Origin: CALOAD01 sp942491415
GTDB lineage: Bacteria; Cyanobacteriota; Vampirovibrionia; Gastranaerophilales; CALOAD01
Direction: 5' to 3'
Assembly: GCA_942491415.1 (NCBI GenBank)
Contig: CALOAD010000020.1
Span: 434,001-498,000 of the forward strand
Length of the DNA stretch: 64,000 nucleotides
Part shown: piece after piece, positions 33,459 to 42,891 of the stretch
Layout of the letters: each line of letters opens with the position of its first letter
Numbering within the stretch: the stretch's first letter is position 1
Notes under the pieces: model-generated
The model's input: the letters and a program-made list of their open reading frames with translations, nothing else
What the model was told of the DNA's origin: nothing
Databases searched by the model: none
Program-made: the position numbers and the translations under genes

Positions 33459-34592
33459 ATGAAAAAACTATCACTAGGATTAATGGCTGTAATGTTGGCT
33501 TTTACTGTGGGATGTGGAGCTAAAAAGGAAATCACACCTATTGATAACAGCACTAAAATAATTCAGATAAACAAATCTTTTATAACTGAAAATGATTTTA
33601 AAAGACGTTTTGATAGTGAGATAAAAACGTCTTTTCTTGCTCAACAAAAAATCGATATCAATGCACCTGAGCAAAGATTGCTTTATCTTGTAATCAAGGA
33701 TAAAATCGTTAATTCTCTCATAATTAAAGAATTGATTAAGCAAGAAATTCAAAAAAGAAACATAAAAATAAGTGATAAGGATGTTAACCAAGAAATAGAT
33801 ATTCTTGCAAAAAATGTAGGCAGTGTTGATAAATTAAAATCTGTACTGGCACAAAATAATGTTGATTTTGATGATTTTAAAAACAACATAAAAAATGATT
33901 TAAAAGTAAAAAAACTTATTGATAGCCTTGCTATAACAAAGGTTAGCGATAAAGACGTAAAAAAATTCTATGATGAAAATAAAACCGACAAATTCACAAA
34001 TCCTGACCAAGTAAGAGCTAGTCATATATTAATAAGCGCTTCTTTAGATGATATAAAAACAAGATTAACGGCAATAGATGAAAATTTATCCGAAGATGAA
34101 GCTACATTAAAAGCTTTTGAAGAAATTAAAGTTTTAAAAAATAAAGCTGAACAGGTTTTACGAGAAGTAAAAGCTAATCCTAATGATTTTGCAAATCTTG
34201 CAAAAAAATATTCTGAAGATTTTTCAAGTGCTAAAAAAGGTGGAGATTTAGGATTTTTCACTCACAAAGAAATGGTTAAAGAATTTTCCAATGCAGCTTT
34301 TTCTTTGAAACCTGATACTATAAGCGGTATAGTTAAATCAGATTTTGGATATCATATTATAAAAGTTACAGACAGAAAAAAAGCCGGCATAACACCTTTT
34401 AATGAAGTTAAACCGGAAATTAAAACATATTTGGAAAACCAAAATAAACTGGTAGTTATGGAAAAATTTATCAAAGGATTAAAAAATTCAGCTAAAATAA
34501 CATTCAATAATGAAGAATATGATCCTTCTAAAATTAAAACCGAATTACAAAAAATAACAGGTAAAAAACCTGCGCAAAAGAGTGTTAAATAG
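33459..34592 (+). CDS. Parvulin-type peptidyl-prolyl isomerase, probable lipoprotein
   Basis: A 377-residue SurA/PrsA-like foldase. The signal sequence ends in a lipobox-like T-V-G-C (Cys at about residue 19). An N-terminal SurA-like chaperone region (about 30-180) is followed by the parvulin domain: V-R-A-S-H-I-L-I ... F-A-N-L-A-K-K-Y-S-E-D ... K-G-G-D-L-G-F-F ... F-G-Y-H-I-I-K-V. The parvulin domain has an insert of about 45 residues after the H-I-L strand. It should help fold outer-membrane proteins. An AAAGGAG site places the start at 33459; a longer in-frame version would overlap mfd. It follows mfd and precedes the heptose genes. Confidence 0.92.
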   Translation: MKKLSLGLMAVMLAFTVGCGAKKEITPIDNSTKIIQINKSFITENDFKRRFDSEIKTSFLAQQKIDINAPEQRLLYLVIKDKIVNSLIIKELIKQEIQKRNIKISDKDVNQEIDILAKNVGSVDKLKSVLAQNNVDFDDFKNNIKNDLKVKKLIDSLAITKVSDKDVKKFYDENKTDKFTNPDQVRASHILISASLDDIKTRLTAIDENLSEDEATLKAFEEIKVLKNKAEQVLREVKANPNDFANLAKKYSEDFSSAKKGGDLGFFTHKEMVKEFSNAAFSLKPDTISGIVKSDFGYHIIKVTDRKKAGITPFNEVKPEIKTYLENQNKLVVMEKFIKGLKNSAKITFNNEEYDPSKIKTELQKITGKKPAQKSVK

Positions 34593-34607
34593 GAATATAA
34601 TACTAAA

Positions 34608-35633
34608 ATGACAAATCAATCATCAAAAGAACATCTCTTTGAGATTATTGAAAAATTCAAAGATTTAAATATTCTGGTAGTTGGAGACATTATAATCGAT
34701 GAATATATCTGGGGAAAGGCAAATCGTCTTTCTCCAGAGGCTCCTGTGCCTGTGCTCGAAGTATCAAAATATTCATACGTCTTGGGTGGAGCTGCAAACG
34801 TAGCAAATAACATTGCAGCTTTAGGCGGTAATGCGATATTGGCAGGTGTGGTAGGGCAAGATGATCAAGCTAATATATTTTATAGGCTTTTAAAAGAAGC
34901 TAATATTGACTATTCTACTATTGTTGCAGATAAAGATCGTCCAACCACAATAAAAACAAGGTTAATAGCTCATAACTATCAACAATTGGCAAGGGCTGAT
35001 CGTGAAGTAAAAACACCTATTTCAATGATTAGCGAAGAAAAGCTTTTGAGTAATATTGAATTCGGGCTGGAGAAAATAGATCTTGTTGTTCTTTCAGACT
35101 ACGCAAAAGGTGTTTTGACCACCTCTTTAACTGCCGGTATTATAAACCTTTGCAAAACATACAATAAAAAAGTACTGGTAGACCCTAAAGGGCTTAATTT
35201 TGCAAAATATAAAGGTGCGAATTTAATTACTCCTAATAGGCTTGAAGCTGAAATGGCAACAAAATCCCCAACAGGAAGTAATCCTAAAGACATGGCGCAA
35301 TTATTAGCAAAGCAAACAGAAGCCGAACATGTACTTGTGACATTGGGAGAAGAGGGTGTATTGTCGTATTCAAACGGCGATATAAGTCAAATACCTGCCG
35401 TAACTTCTGAAGTTTACGATGTAACAGGAGCAGGAGATTCTTTAATTTCAACCTTAGCACTTGCGTTTCCTGCCACGAGTGGCGATTTGTATAATTCAAT
35501 TTTACTTGCCAACTACGCAGCAGGTGTTGTTGTCAGAAAAACCGGCACCACAACAGTTAGCCCGGGACAATTGAAAAATATTATAGAAATAAATATGAGT
35601 AAAAATAATATTTCTGAAAATAAAGTATATTAA
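34608..35633 (+). CDS. rfaE1: D-glycero-beta-D-manno-heptose-7-phosphate kinase
   Basis: A 341-residue PfkB-family sugar kinase matching the N-terminal half of HldE: V-G-D-I-I-I-D-E-Y-I-W-G near residue 20, L-G-G-A-A-N-V-A-N-N-I-A (substrate site), R-L-I-A-H-N-Y-Q-Q-L-A-R-A-D, and the catalytic anion hole D-V-T-G-A-G-D-S. It phosphorylates heptose-7-phosphate to the 1,7-bisphosphate for LPS inner core. In many bacteria it is fused with the adenylyltransferase; here that activity is the separate next gene. Confidence 0.94.
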   Translation: MTNQSSKEHLFEIIEKFKDLNILVVGDIIIDEYIWGKANRLSPEAPVPVLEVSKYSYVLGGAANVANNIAALGGNAILAGVVGQDDQANIFYRLLKEANIDYSTIVADKDRPTTIKTRLIAHNYQQLARADREVKTPISMISEEKLLSNIEFGLEKIDLVVLSDYAKGVLTTSLTAGIINLCKTYNKKVLVDPKGLNFAKYKGANLITPNRLEAEMATKSPTGSNPKDMAQLLAKQTEAEHVLVTLGEEGVLSYSNGDISQIPAVTSEVYDVTGAGDSLISTLALAFPATSGDLYNSILLANYAAGVVVRKTGTTTVSPGQLKNIIEINMSKNNISENKVY

Positions 35634-35643
35634 AGGAATTATA

Positions 35644-36111
35644 GTGGATAAAATAGTTAATTTTGATAAAATTGAAGATATAATTTGCGCTGAAAAAGCA
35701 AAAGGAAAGTGTATTGTATCAACAAATGGATGTTTTGATATTTTGCACGTCGGACATGTGAGATATTTGAAAAAAGCTCGTAAACTGGGTGATTTGTTGG
35801 TGTTAGGATTAAACTCGGATGAATCTGTTAAGCGTTTAAAAGGACCATCGAGACCTATCAATAATGAAAATGATAGGGCTGAGGTTATAGCAGCTTTGGA
35901 ATGTGTTGACTATGTTGTTATATTTAATGAAGATACTCCTGAATATCTTTTATCATTGGTCAAGCCTAATATACACGCAAAAGGCGGGGATTATACAGTT
36001 GAAACGCTTCCTGAAGCTGAAACTATTATAAAAAACAATGGTAAAATCGAATTTATTTCACTGGTGGAGGGGAAATCCACCACGAACATAATAAACAAGG
36101 CAAAATTGTAA
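35644..36111 (+). CDS. rfaE2: D-glycero-beta-D-manno-heptose 1-phosphate adenylyltransferase
   Basis: A 155-residue nucleotidyltransferase equal to the C-terminal half of HldE: N-G-C-F-D-I-L-H-V-G-H-V-R-Y-L (the HxGH motif), G-L-N-S-D-E-S-V-K-R-L-K-G, and the terminal S-T-T-N-I-I of the ISSSxI class. It makes ADP-heptose for LPS. It starts with GTG nine bases after an AAAGGAA site and is ten bases from the kinase gene; the phosphatase gmhB and epimerase hldD are not in the window. Confidence 0.94.
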   Translation: MDKIVNFDKIEDIICAEKAKGKCIVSTNGCFDILHVGHVRYLKKARKLGDLLVLGLNSDESVKRLKGPSRPINNENDRAEVIAALECVDYVVIFNEDTPEYLLSLVKPNIHAKGGDYTVETLPEAETIIKNNGKIEFISLVEGKSTTNIINKAKL

Positions 36112-36159
36112 AAGAATTTATTGTATAATATTAACAGTCGATTTCAAGAAAGCCTTTTT

Positions 36160-36780
36160 ATGGATAAAAAAATATCAGAAAAAGTAGTTGAAAGACTTAC
36201 TTTCTATCATTGTATTCTTATTGAATACATAGAAAAAAATATCGAATCGATATCAAGCCCTCAAATTGCATCCAGGCTTAATATCGATGATTCTTTAGTA
36301 AGAAAAGATTTTAAAATGCTCAATAATATTGGACGTTGTCGAGTGGGATACTCGGTGCAGGAGCTAAAAGATTCTATAGAAAAGACATTAGGTTTTGCAA
36401 AGCCTAAAGAAGCTTTTATTGTAGGTGCAGGGCATGTTGGATTAGCCCTTGCCAGATATGATAATTTTAAAAACTATGGGCTAGAAATGCTTGCCTTGTT
36501 TGATAATGATCCGACAAAAGTTGGTATGAAAATTGAAGAAAAACAAATTTATCATATTTCAAAACTACCGGAGTTGGCAGAGCAACTTAATGTAGAAATA
36601 GCGGTTTTGACCGTACCAAAACCTCAAGCTCAAAAAGTTGCCGATTTTCTTGTGGAGTCAAATATCAAATATATTTGGAATTTTTCTCCTGTTATATTAA
36701 AAGTTCCGCCTCACGTAAAAGTCTGGAATGAAAATTTGATAGCAAGCTTTCTTCAATTTGCCTGTAAAAATATTGACTAA
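36160..36780 (+). CDS. rex: Redox-sensing transcriptional repressor Rex
   Basis: A 206-residue NADH/NAD+ sensor. N-terminal winged helix (S-S-P-Q-I-A-S-R-L-N-I-D-D-S-L-V-R-K-D-F) and a Rossmann domain with F-I-V-G-A-G-H-V-G-L-A-L and an acidic strand end (L-F-D-N-D-P). High NADH releases Rex from operators of fermentative and respiratory genes. The frame is open from a TTG at 36121, but the ATG at 36160 matches the family N terminus. A near-perfect Rex operator lies 14 bp past its stop. Confidence 0.95.
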   Translation: MDKKISEKVVERLTFYHCILIEYIEKNIESISSPQIASRLNIDDSLVRKDFKMLNNIGRCRVGYSVQELKDSIEKTLGFAKPKEAFIVGAGHVGLALARYDNFKNYGLEMLALFDNDPTKVGMKIEEKQIYHISKLPELAEQLNVEIAVLTVPKPQAQKVADFLVESNIKYIWNFSPVILKVPPHVKVWNENLIASFLQFACKNID

Positions 36781-36793
36781 AATATAAACAATA

Positions 36794-36811
36794 TTGTTAA
36801 GTTCGTAACAA
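36794..36811. promoter_or_regulatory. Probable Rex operator
   Basis: TTGTTA-AGTTCG-TAACAA, an 18-bp palindrome differing at one position from the clostridial-type Rex consensus TTGTTAA-N4-TTAACAA. It lies between rex and the repeat-protein gene, 78 bp before the latter's ATG, so it would control that gene. A weaker, mis-spaced version (TTGT-N9-ACAG) is present at 36121, upstream of rex itself. Confidence 0.68.
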
Positions 36812-36888
36812 CTTTACATTCATTATCGCAATTTTAGCTTTTAAATTGTTTTTATATAAGTGGGAATATTAAGCTAAGACATGTGATT

Positions 36889-39800
36889 ATGGACAAAAAA
36901 TTATCAAATTTATCCAATAATTTTTTAATACAAAAATCTAATGAAGCTAAAAAACCACAGGTATTTAATAGCTTTTTATTGGGCAACAAGGTTTCTTTCA
37001 AAGGAAATCCTTCTGAAGATTGCTTTGAAAGCTCAAAACCAACAAAAAATAAAACTACAAATAAATTTTCTAACATCGCTCAAAGCATATCTAAAAACCT
37101 AAAAGCAATAAGTTTTAGCGGTAAAGATTCAAAAATAATTCCCGATGGGGTTACAGACCCGAAGCAAATTGAAGAGATTCTTAAAAAGATAAAAATAAAT
37201 GATAAGCTAATTTTAAATGACTCAGCTAAAAAAATTGCAGAACAAGTTACTAAAGATAATGTTGTTTATTTGAACAAATTGTTAAATCTTCCTAAAAAAC
37301 AATTGTTTATAAAATATTTACCAATGCTTTTGCAGGCATTAAATAAAGAAAACAAACCTTATTTAGATAAATTATTAAAAGCCCGTGATGAGAAATTAAC
37401 AGGTGAAGATATAGCTTATATCTTACGCAATTTAAATGAAAAAAATGAACCTTGTGTAGATAAATTATTAAAAGCTCGTGATGAGAAATTAACAGGTAAA
37501 GATATAGCTTATATCTTACGCAATATAAATGAAAAAAATGAACCTTGTGTAGATAAATTATTAAAAGCCCGTGATGAGAAATTAACCACTAAAAGTATAG
37601 TTCGTATCTTACAATTTATAAACAAAGAAAATGAACCTTATGTAGATAAATTATTAAAAGCCCGTGATGAGAAATTAACCAGTGGAAGTATAGTTCATAT
37701 CTTACAAGCTACAAACGAAGAAAATTCACCTTGTTTAGATAAATTATTAAAAGCCCGTGATGAAGAATTAACTTGTGTAGCTATAGCTTATATTCTACAA
37801 GCTATAAATGAAGAAAACGCACCTTCTCTAGATAAGCTTTTAAAAGCCCGTGATGAGAAATTAACAGGTGAAGGTATAGCTGATATTTTACAAGTTATAA
37901 ATAAAAGAAATGAACCTTATTTAGATAAATTATTAAAAGCTCGTGATGAAAAATTAAATGGTGAAGATATAACTTGTATCTTGCAGTATATAAACGAAAA
38001 AAACGCACCTTCTCTAGATAAACTATTAAAAGCTCGTGATGAGAAATTAACAGGTGAAAATATAGCTTATATCTTATGCCATTTAAATGAAGAAAACGAA
38101 CCTTGTGTAGATAAATTATTAAAAGCTCGTGATGAAGAATTAAATTGTGTAGATATAGTTAATATCTTATGCAATTTAAATGAAGAAAACAAACCTTATT
38201 TAGATAAATTATTAAAAGCCCGTGATGAGAAATTAACAGGTGAAGATATAGCTTTTATCTTATACTATGTAAATGAAGAAAATGAACCTTATTTAGATAA
38301 ATTATTAAAAGCTCATGATGAGAAATTAACAGGTGAAGATATAGCTTTTATCTTAGGCAATTTAAATGAAGAAAATGAACCTTATTTAGATAAATTATTT
38401 AAAGCTCGTGATGAGAAATTAAAGAGTGAAGATATAACTTGTATTTTACAAGCTATAAATAAAGAAAACGAACCTTATTTAGATAAGCTTTTAAAAATCC
38501 GTGAGGAGAAATTAACAGGTGAAGATATAGCTTATATCTTATATCATTTAAACGAAGAAAACGAACCTTATTTAGATAAGCTTTTAAATGCTAGTGATGG
38601 AAAATTAACAGGTAAAGATATAGCTTATATTTTAAACTGTTTAAATAAAGAAAAAATGCCCCTTGTAGGTAAGCTATTAAAAACTCGTGATAAAAAATTA
38701 ACAGGTGAAGAGATAGCTCGTACTTTACAGTCTATAAACGAGGAAAATGAACTTTACTTAGATAAATTATTAAAAGCTTGTGATGGAAATTTAACAGGAA
38801 CAGAAATAATTTTTATCTTACGTGTTATAGATAAAAAAAATGCACCTTATTTAGATAAATTATTAAAAGCTCGTGATGGAAATTTAACAGGTAATGATAT
38901 AGCTTCTATCTTGAGCATTATAAATAAAAAAAATGCACCTTATTTGGATAAATTATTTAAAGCTCGTGATGGGAAATTAACAAGTGAAGAAATTAAAAAT
39001 ATTTTAATAGGTTTAAACAAAAATAATAAACAGCATTTATATAAGGCATTTACCTTGAAAAATGCAAAACAAAAACCGTTATCAGGCTATGAAATAGGTG
39101 CTTATTTAAGTTTTAATAAATTCAAAAATATAGATAATATAAATCAAATAAGTAAAAATGAAAAAAAAGAATTGTTGAATTCCTTAATTACTCACAACTC
39201 TTCATTGTTTGAAGTTAATTTAGAAAATCATATCTCTATTTTGCCTAAAACGTCTGAAGAATATTGCTCATTATTAAATAGATTAACTAATTCTATAGGC
39301 ATTGAGACAACTAAACTTTCTGAATCAAATATCAACGAGTTTGAAAAAAGTATGAATGATCTTGCAAAACAGCTTAAACAAGAAGATTTAAGCAAACTTG
39401 ATGAAATCAAACTATCTATATCACATAATGATCTTGTAGAAAAAACAAATTCACTAACAAAAGATCTTTCTGAGACTGAAAAAGCTGAAGTTATAGACTT
39501 TTTTGGATTTAAAATAAAAGCAAATGGTGAATTAAGCGGATATCCTAATGATCTTAAAGATGCTGATGAATTGTCTCAAGTCGAAGATGGAAAAATTAAA
39601 ACCGTTATCAAAAATTTAAAACCGGTTGTGCAAAAATACTGCAAAAATAACAAAATAAATTTACCAAAAGGCTTTGAACTTTTAGAAACCGAATTAAATA
39701 ATTTAGCTCAAAATTTACCGGAATTGTATTCTATAATCGGAAAAACTTCTCAAGTCGACTTGCAAACTTTAAAATCTTTTAAAAATATTATTGAAGATAA

Positions 39801-40911
39801 AAATTTCGAGACATTAAATGACAAAGATAAAAAAATATTAAAGCTAGCAGCTTTAATGCAAAATTTCAATAAAACAGAAGGAATTGCCAAAGAATCTGCT
39901 TTTGATGCATATCATATTGCTCAAAAATTTAACTTAAACAAAACTGAGCAACAAAAAATTTATGATGTAATAAAACAAAGAAATTTTGTTGCAAACATTG
40001 TAACTGCTCAAGATCCTAAATCTGAAGCTAAGTTTAGGGCTTTTGAACTTAAAAATGACAATGTATTCAAAATAGCGACAATATTATGCAAGGCTAATTC
40101 AAAAGACATTTTATGGAGTAAAATTTTTAAAGAAGTTATCGATGATGTAAAAGCCAATATTAATAAGATAAGAAAAGATGATTTTATTATCCCCCAGACT
40201 AAAACACAAGATATACTTACTGTAGCCACTAAACAAACAATAAATGGTTACAATAATATTAACGTAGCTAACGCCAGCGATATAAAAGATTTTTATGCCT
40301 ATGTTCATGCTGTTGACACAGGATTTACCGGTACAGAAGTGCAAAAAAATATGAATTTACATAATATAAATTCATTTAATTTAATTGATTCAAATAAAGT
40401 AATTTGCACTTCACTTGTTGGAAATGGTAAATATCAAGCAGCCGGTCAGCACGGTGTTATGCTAAATATAACACCTTCAAAAGTTTATGTAGGGTTTGGA
40501 TCTGACATTTGGAGCCCTGCGAAAATGGATACACAAAAGCTTGTAAATACTTATATGTACGAAAGTAAAAATAAAAGCAATAGAAACAGACCTTATTTTG
40601 AAGATAGAACAAATGTTTCAAAAACATTAAAAAATATTTTAAATATTTCAGATAATGACTACATTGCAAGACTTTCTAAAATAAAACACTGCAAAAATTT
40701 GGATGAAATAAGAAAAATTGATTCTGAGTTTGCAAATGCTTACGATGAATTATTTGAAAAAGATAATATTTTAAATTCAAAACGATGGAGTGAATACCTG
40801 GTTAGTAACCCTAAAATACAAGCTATATTCACTAAAGATGTTGAAGAATTACCTGATGAGTTCTTGCAATACGCACAAAAAAACAACTTACCTGTAGTTG
40901 TTCTTAACTAA
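36889..40911 (+). CDS. Large protein with 18 tandem 31-residue helical repeats
   Basis: About 1340 residues. N-terminal segment (1-150): polar, no signal peptide, with VSFKGN near residue 43 and ISFSGK near 79. Residues about 151-708: eighteen repeats of exactly 31 residues, consensus L-N-E-E-N-E-P-Y-L-D-K-L-L-K-A-R-D-E-K-L-T-G-E-D-I-A-Y-I-L, predicting a two-helix solenoid; degenerate units flank them. About 980-1070: helical, with A-A-L-M-Q-N-F-N-K-T-E-G and A-Y-H-I-A-Q-K-F-N-L, recalling an HD-phosphohydrolase helix bundle without clear H-D ligands. C-terminal 250 residues: unassigned domain (C-T-S-L-V-G-N-G-K-Y-Q-A-A-G-Q-H-G-V-M-L-N-I). ATG at 36889 is preferred to GTG at 36883; the ribosome binding site is weak. 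Confidence 0.85.
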   Translation: MDKKLSNLSNNFLIQKSNEAKKPQVFNSFLLGNKVSFKGNPSEDCFESSKPTKNKTTNKFSNIAQSISKNLKAISFSGKDSKIIPDGVTDPKQIEEILKKIKINDKLILNDSAKKIAEQVTKDNVVYLNKLLNLPKKQLFIKYLPMLLQALNKENKPYLDKLLKARDEKLTGEDIAYILRNLNEKNEPCVDKLLKARDEKLTGKDIAYILRNINEKNEPCVDKLLKARDEKLTTKSIVRILQFINKENEPYVDKLLKARDEKLTSGSIVHILQATNEENSPCLDKLLKARDEELTCVAIAYILQAINEENAPSLDKLLKARDEKLTGEGIADILQVINKRNEPYLDKLLKARDEKLNGEDITCILQYINEKNAPSLDKLLKARDEKLTGENIAYILCHLNEENEPCVDKLLKARDEELNCVDIVNILCNLNEENKPYLDKLLKARDEKLTGEDIAFILYYVNEENEPYLDKLLKAHDEKLTGEDIAFILGNLNEENEPYLDKLFKARDEKLKSEDITCILQAINKENEPYLDKLLKIREEKLTGEDIAYILYHLNEENEPYLDKLLNASDGKLTGKDIAYILNCLNKEKMPLVGKLLKTRDKKLTGEEIARTLQSINEENELYLDKLLKACDGNLTGTEIIFILRVIDKKNAPYLDKLLKARDGNLTGNDIASILSIINKKNAPYLDKLFKARDGKLTSEEIKNILIGLNKNNKQHLYKAFTLKNAKQKPLSGYEIGAYLSFNKFKNIDNINQISKNEKKELLNSLITHNSSLFEVNLENHISILPKTSEEYCSLLNRLTNSIGIETTKLSESNINEFEKSMNDLAKQLKQEDLSKLDEIKLSISHNDLVEKTNSLTKDLSETEKAEVIDFFGFKIKANGELSGYPNDLKDADELSQVEDGKIKTVIKNLKPVVQKYCKNNKINLPKGFELLETELNNLAQNLPELYSIIGKTSQVDLQTLKSFKNIIEDKNFETLNDKDKKILKLAALMQNFNKTEGIAKESAFDAYHIAQKFNLNKTEQQKIYDVIKQRNFVANIVTAQDPKSEAKFRAFELKNDNVFKIATILCKANSKDILWSKIFKEVIDDVKANINKIRKDDFIIPQTKTQDILTVATKQTINGYNNINVANASDIKDFYAYVHAVDTGFTGTEVQKNMNLHNINSFNLIDSNKVICTSLVGNGKYQAAGQHGVMLNITPSKVYVGFGSDIWSPAKMDTQKLVNTYMYESKNKSNRNRPYFEDRTNVSKTLKNILNISDNDYIARLSKIKHCKNLDEIRKIDSEFANAYDELFEKDNILNSKRWSEYLVSNPKIQAIFTKDVEELPDEFLQYAQKNNLPVVVLN
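37339..39012 (+). repeat. Tandem 93-bp coding repeat, 18 copies
   Basis: Eighteen consecutive 93-bp units with no insertion or deletion between them, all in frame. The segment encoding D-K-L-L-K-A-R-D-E-K-L-T is almost invariant at DNA level, while the ends of each unit vary. Near-identity suggests recent expansion by unequal recombination or conversion. Confidence 0.95.
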
Positions 40912-40919
40912 CTATCTAA

Positions 40920-41759
40920 TCACGCAGATTTTTTGACCAATCCACCTTCTACTTCGTGGACGTTTTCAATTGCGATAAATGCTAATGGGTCAACGCTTTT
41001 CACAAAGCTTTTTAACCTTGCCAGTTCCAAACGTGTTATTACGCAAAAGATTATTTTTTTAGCTTCTCCTGAATATGCGCCTTGACCGTTTAGGTACGTA
41101 ACCCCTTTTTCAAACTTATTTATAAGTCCTTCAGCAATTTCTTCGTGTTTTGAAGATATTATAATTACAGACTTAGACTCATCCAGCCCTTCTATTACGA
41201 CATCCATTGTTTTGAAAATAATAAAAAAGGCAATGAGAGAATACATTGCTCTGTCCCAGCCAAAAACAAAACCGGCACTTCCTAATATAAAAAAGTTTAT
41301 GAACATTATAATTTCGCCAACGGAAAAACCTATTTTTTTGTTTAAAGTAACAGCTACAATCTCGGTGCCGTCTAAAGAACCGTTGTTTCTTAGTATCGTT
41401 CCCAAGCCTATTCCCAATATTATTCCGCCAAAAATACACGATAATAACAGGTCATCAGTAGCTTCGGGTTTACCGTGTAAAAAATGAACTAAGATCGACA
41501 GTAAACTAACACAATATAAAGAAGTCAAAATAAAATTTTGTCCGAGTTTTCTATATCCAAAAACAAGAAAAGGAATATTTAAAAGAAATATAAATAATCC
41601 TAAAGGTAATTTTAATAGGTAACTTAGGATAATAGAAACGCCTATAACTCCACCATCGATTATGTTATTGGGCACGAGAAACATCTCAAGACCAACAGCT
41701 ACAAGTATTACACCGAAAGAAAGTAGGAAAAATTTATTTACAAAAGGTTTTAGGTTCAT
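40920..41759 (-). CDS. YitT-family membrane protein
   Basis: A 279-residue integral membrane protein with five or six hydrophobic segments in the first 190 residues (including N-I-I-D-G-G-V-I-G-V-S-I-I-L, the conserved DUF161 loop, and L-G-T-I-L-R-N-N-G-S-L-D-G-T-E) and a soluble C-terminal DUF2179 domain (G-V-T-Y-L-N-G-Q-G-A-Y-S-G-E-A-K-K-I-I-F-C-V-I-T-R). The family is widespread, with no firmly established transport function. It ends nine bases from the convergent repeat-protein gene and has no partner gene. Confidence 0.9.
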   Translation of the reverse strand: MNLKPFVNKFFLLSFGVILVAVGLEMFLVPNNIIDGGVIGVSIILSYLLKLPLGLFIFLLNIPFLVFGYRKLGQNFILTSLYCVSLLSILVHFLHGKPEATDDLLLSCIFGGIILGIGLGTILRNNGSLDGTEIVAVTLNKKIGFSVGEIIMFINFFILGSAGFVFGWDRAMYSLIAFFIIFKTMDVVIEGLDESKSVIIISSKHEEIAEGLINKFEKGVTYLNGQGAYSGEAKKIIFCVITRLELARLKSFVKSVDPLAFIAIENVHEVEGGLVKKSA

Positions 41760-41916
41760 TGGTCTGCCTATTTAAAACTAAGATATCAAGCTAAGTAAAA
41801 ATTTGACTTGTTTATATCAATTTAATACAAACATAGGCAAAAAAAACTCTCCTGACCGTATTTACAATTAATTCTCTTTTAAATATCATAGATACATAAA
41901 ACAGTTGAGGTGAGAA

Positions 41917-42771
41917 ATGTCTAAAACTATTCAATTTACAAAAATGCAAGGACTGGGGAATGACTTTATTCTTGTTGAGTATAGCGAAATAAAAAAACAT
42001 AACCTGAATTATTCAGAATTAGCTGTTAAAATTTGCGACAGAAACTTTGGTATAGGTGGCGATGGGCTTATAATTGTCAATCCTGATGATATGAAAAGCA
42101 ATGCAGATACTTGCTGGCGGATTATCAATTCTGATGGTAGTGAGCCTGAAATGTGCGGAAATGGAATCAGATGTTTTGCAAAATATGTTTACGATAAAGG
42201 GATTGTGAATAATAAAAAATTCACAATAAATACACTCGCTGGTATTATAACTCCTGAAATATTAAATAATGGTGAAGTTAAAGTAGATATGGGTGCTCCT
42301 GTTCTTTTGGCTAAAGACATACCAACTTCTGTTAATAGCAACGAGATTCTTTTAAATCAAGAATTATTAATTAACGAGAAGTCTTTTAAGGTCAATGCTG
42401 TAAGCATGGGAAATCCCCATTGTATTATTTTTGCTGATGAGGATACGAAAAATTTGGCTTTAAAATATGGTCCTGAAATAGAAAAAAGCTCTTTATTCCC
42501 TGAAAAAACAAATGTCGAATTTGTTAAAGTACTATCAAAAGATCATATAAAAGTTGATGTTTGGGAAAGAGGTTGCGGCATAACTTTGGCATGTGGAACA
42601 GGTGCATGTGCGTGTGTAGTCGCAAGTATTTTAAATAAATTAACAGATAATATTGTAAAAGTCGAATTGCCTGGAGGCCGCTTGGCTATTGAGTGGCAGG
42701 GCAATAAAGATGCTGCTGTATTTATGACAGGTGGGGCTGAATTTGTATTTTATGGAGATTTCTTGTTATAA
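41917..42771 (+). CDS. dapF: Diaminopimelate epimerase
   Basis: Converts LL- to meso-diaminopimelate for lysine and peptidoglycan. The 284 residues carry both catalytic cysteines in M-C-G-N-G-I-R-C-F (about residue 87) and A-C-G-T-G-A-C-A-C (about 228), and the N-terminal K-M-Q-G-L-G-N-D-F. Standard length. A GAGGTG site precedes the ATG. Monocistronic. Confidence 0.97.
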   Translation: MSKTIQFTKMQGLGNDFILVEYSEIKKHNLNYSELAVKICDRNFGIGGDGLIIVNPDDMKSNADTCWRIINSDGSEPEMCGNGIRCFAKYVYDKGIVNNKKFTINTLAGIITPEILNNGEVKVDMGAPVLLAKDIPTSVNSNEILLNQELLINEKSFKVNAVSMGNPHCIIFADEDTKNLALKYGPEIEKSSLFPEKTNVEFVKVLSKDHIKVDVWERGCGITLACGTGACACVVASILNKLTDNIVKVELPGGRLAIEWQGNKDAAVFMTGGAEFVFYGDFLL

Positions 42772-42891
42772 AATTATTTTGTTCATGTTAATATTACAAC
42801 CTGAGTGCAGTGTTACTTAATTTTGAAAATAAAGTAATGGTAAAACACAAGTACTATAAGCATAATATAGAAAAAAAGGAGAAACCAAACC

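Noticed and set aside
37339..39012. Regular direct repeats that could be taken for a CRISPR array
   Set aside because: The 93-bp units are contiguous, in frame and encode an alternating conserved/variable protein repeat; there are no unique spacers and no cas genes nearby.
42772..42891. S6:S18 autoregulatory leader of the rpsF operon
   Set aside because: I could not find the characteristic CCG bulge and stems in this AT-rich leader; absence by eye is not conclusive.
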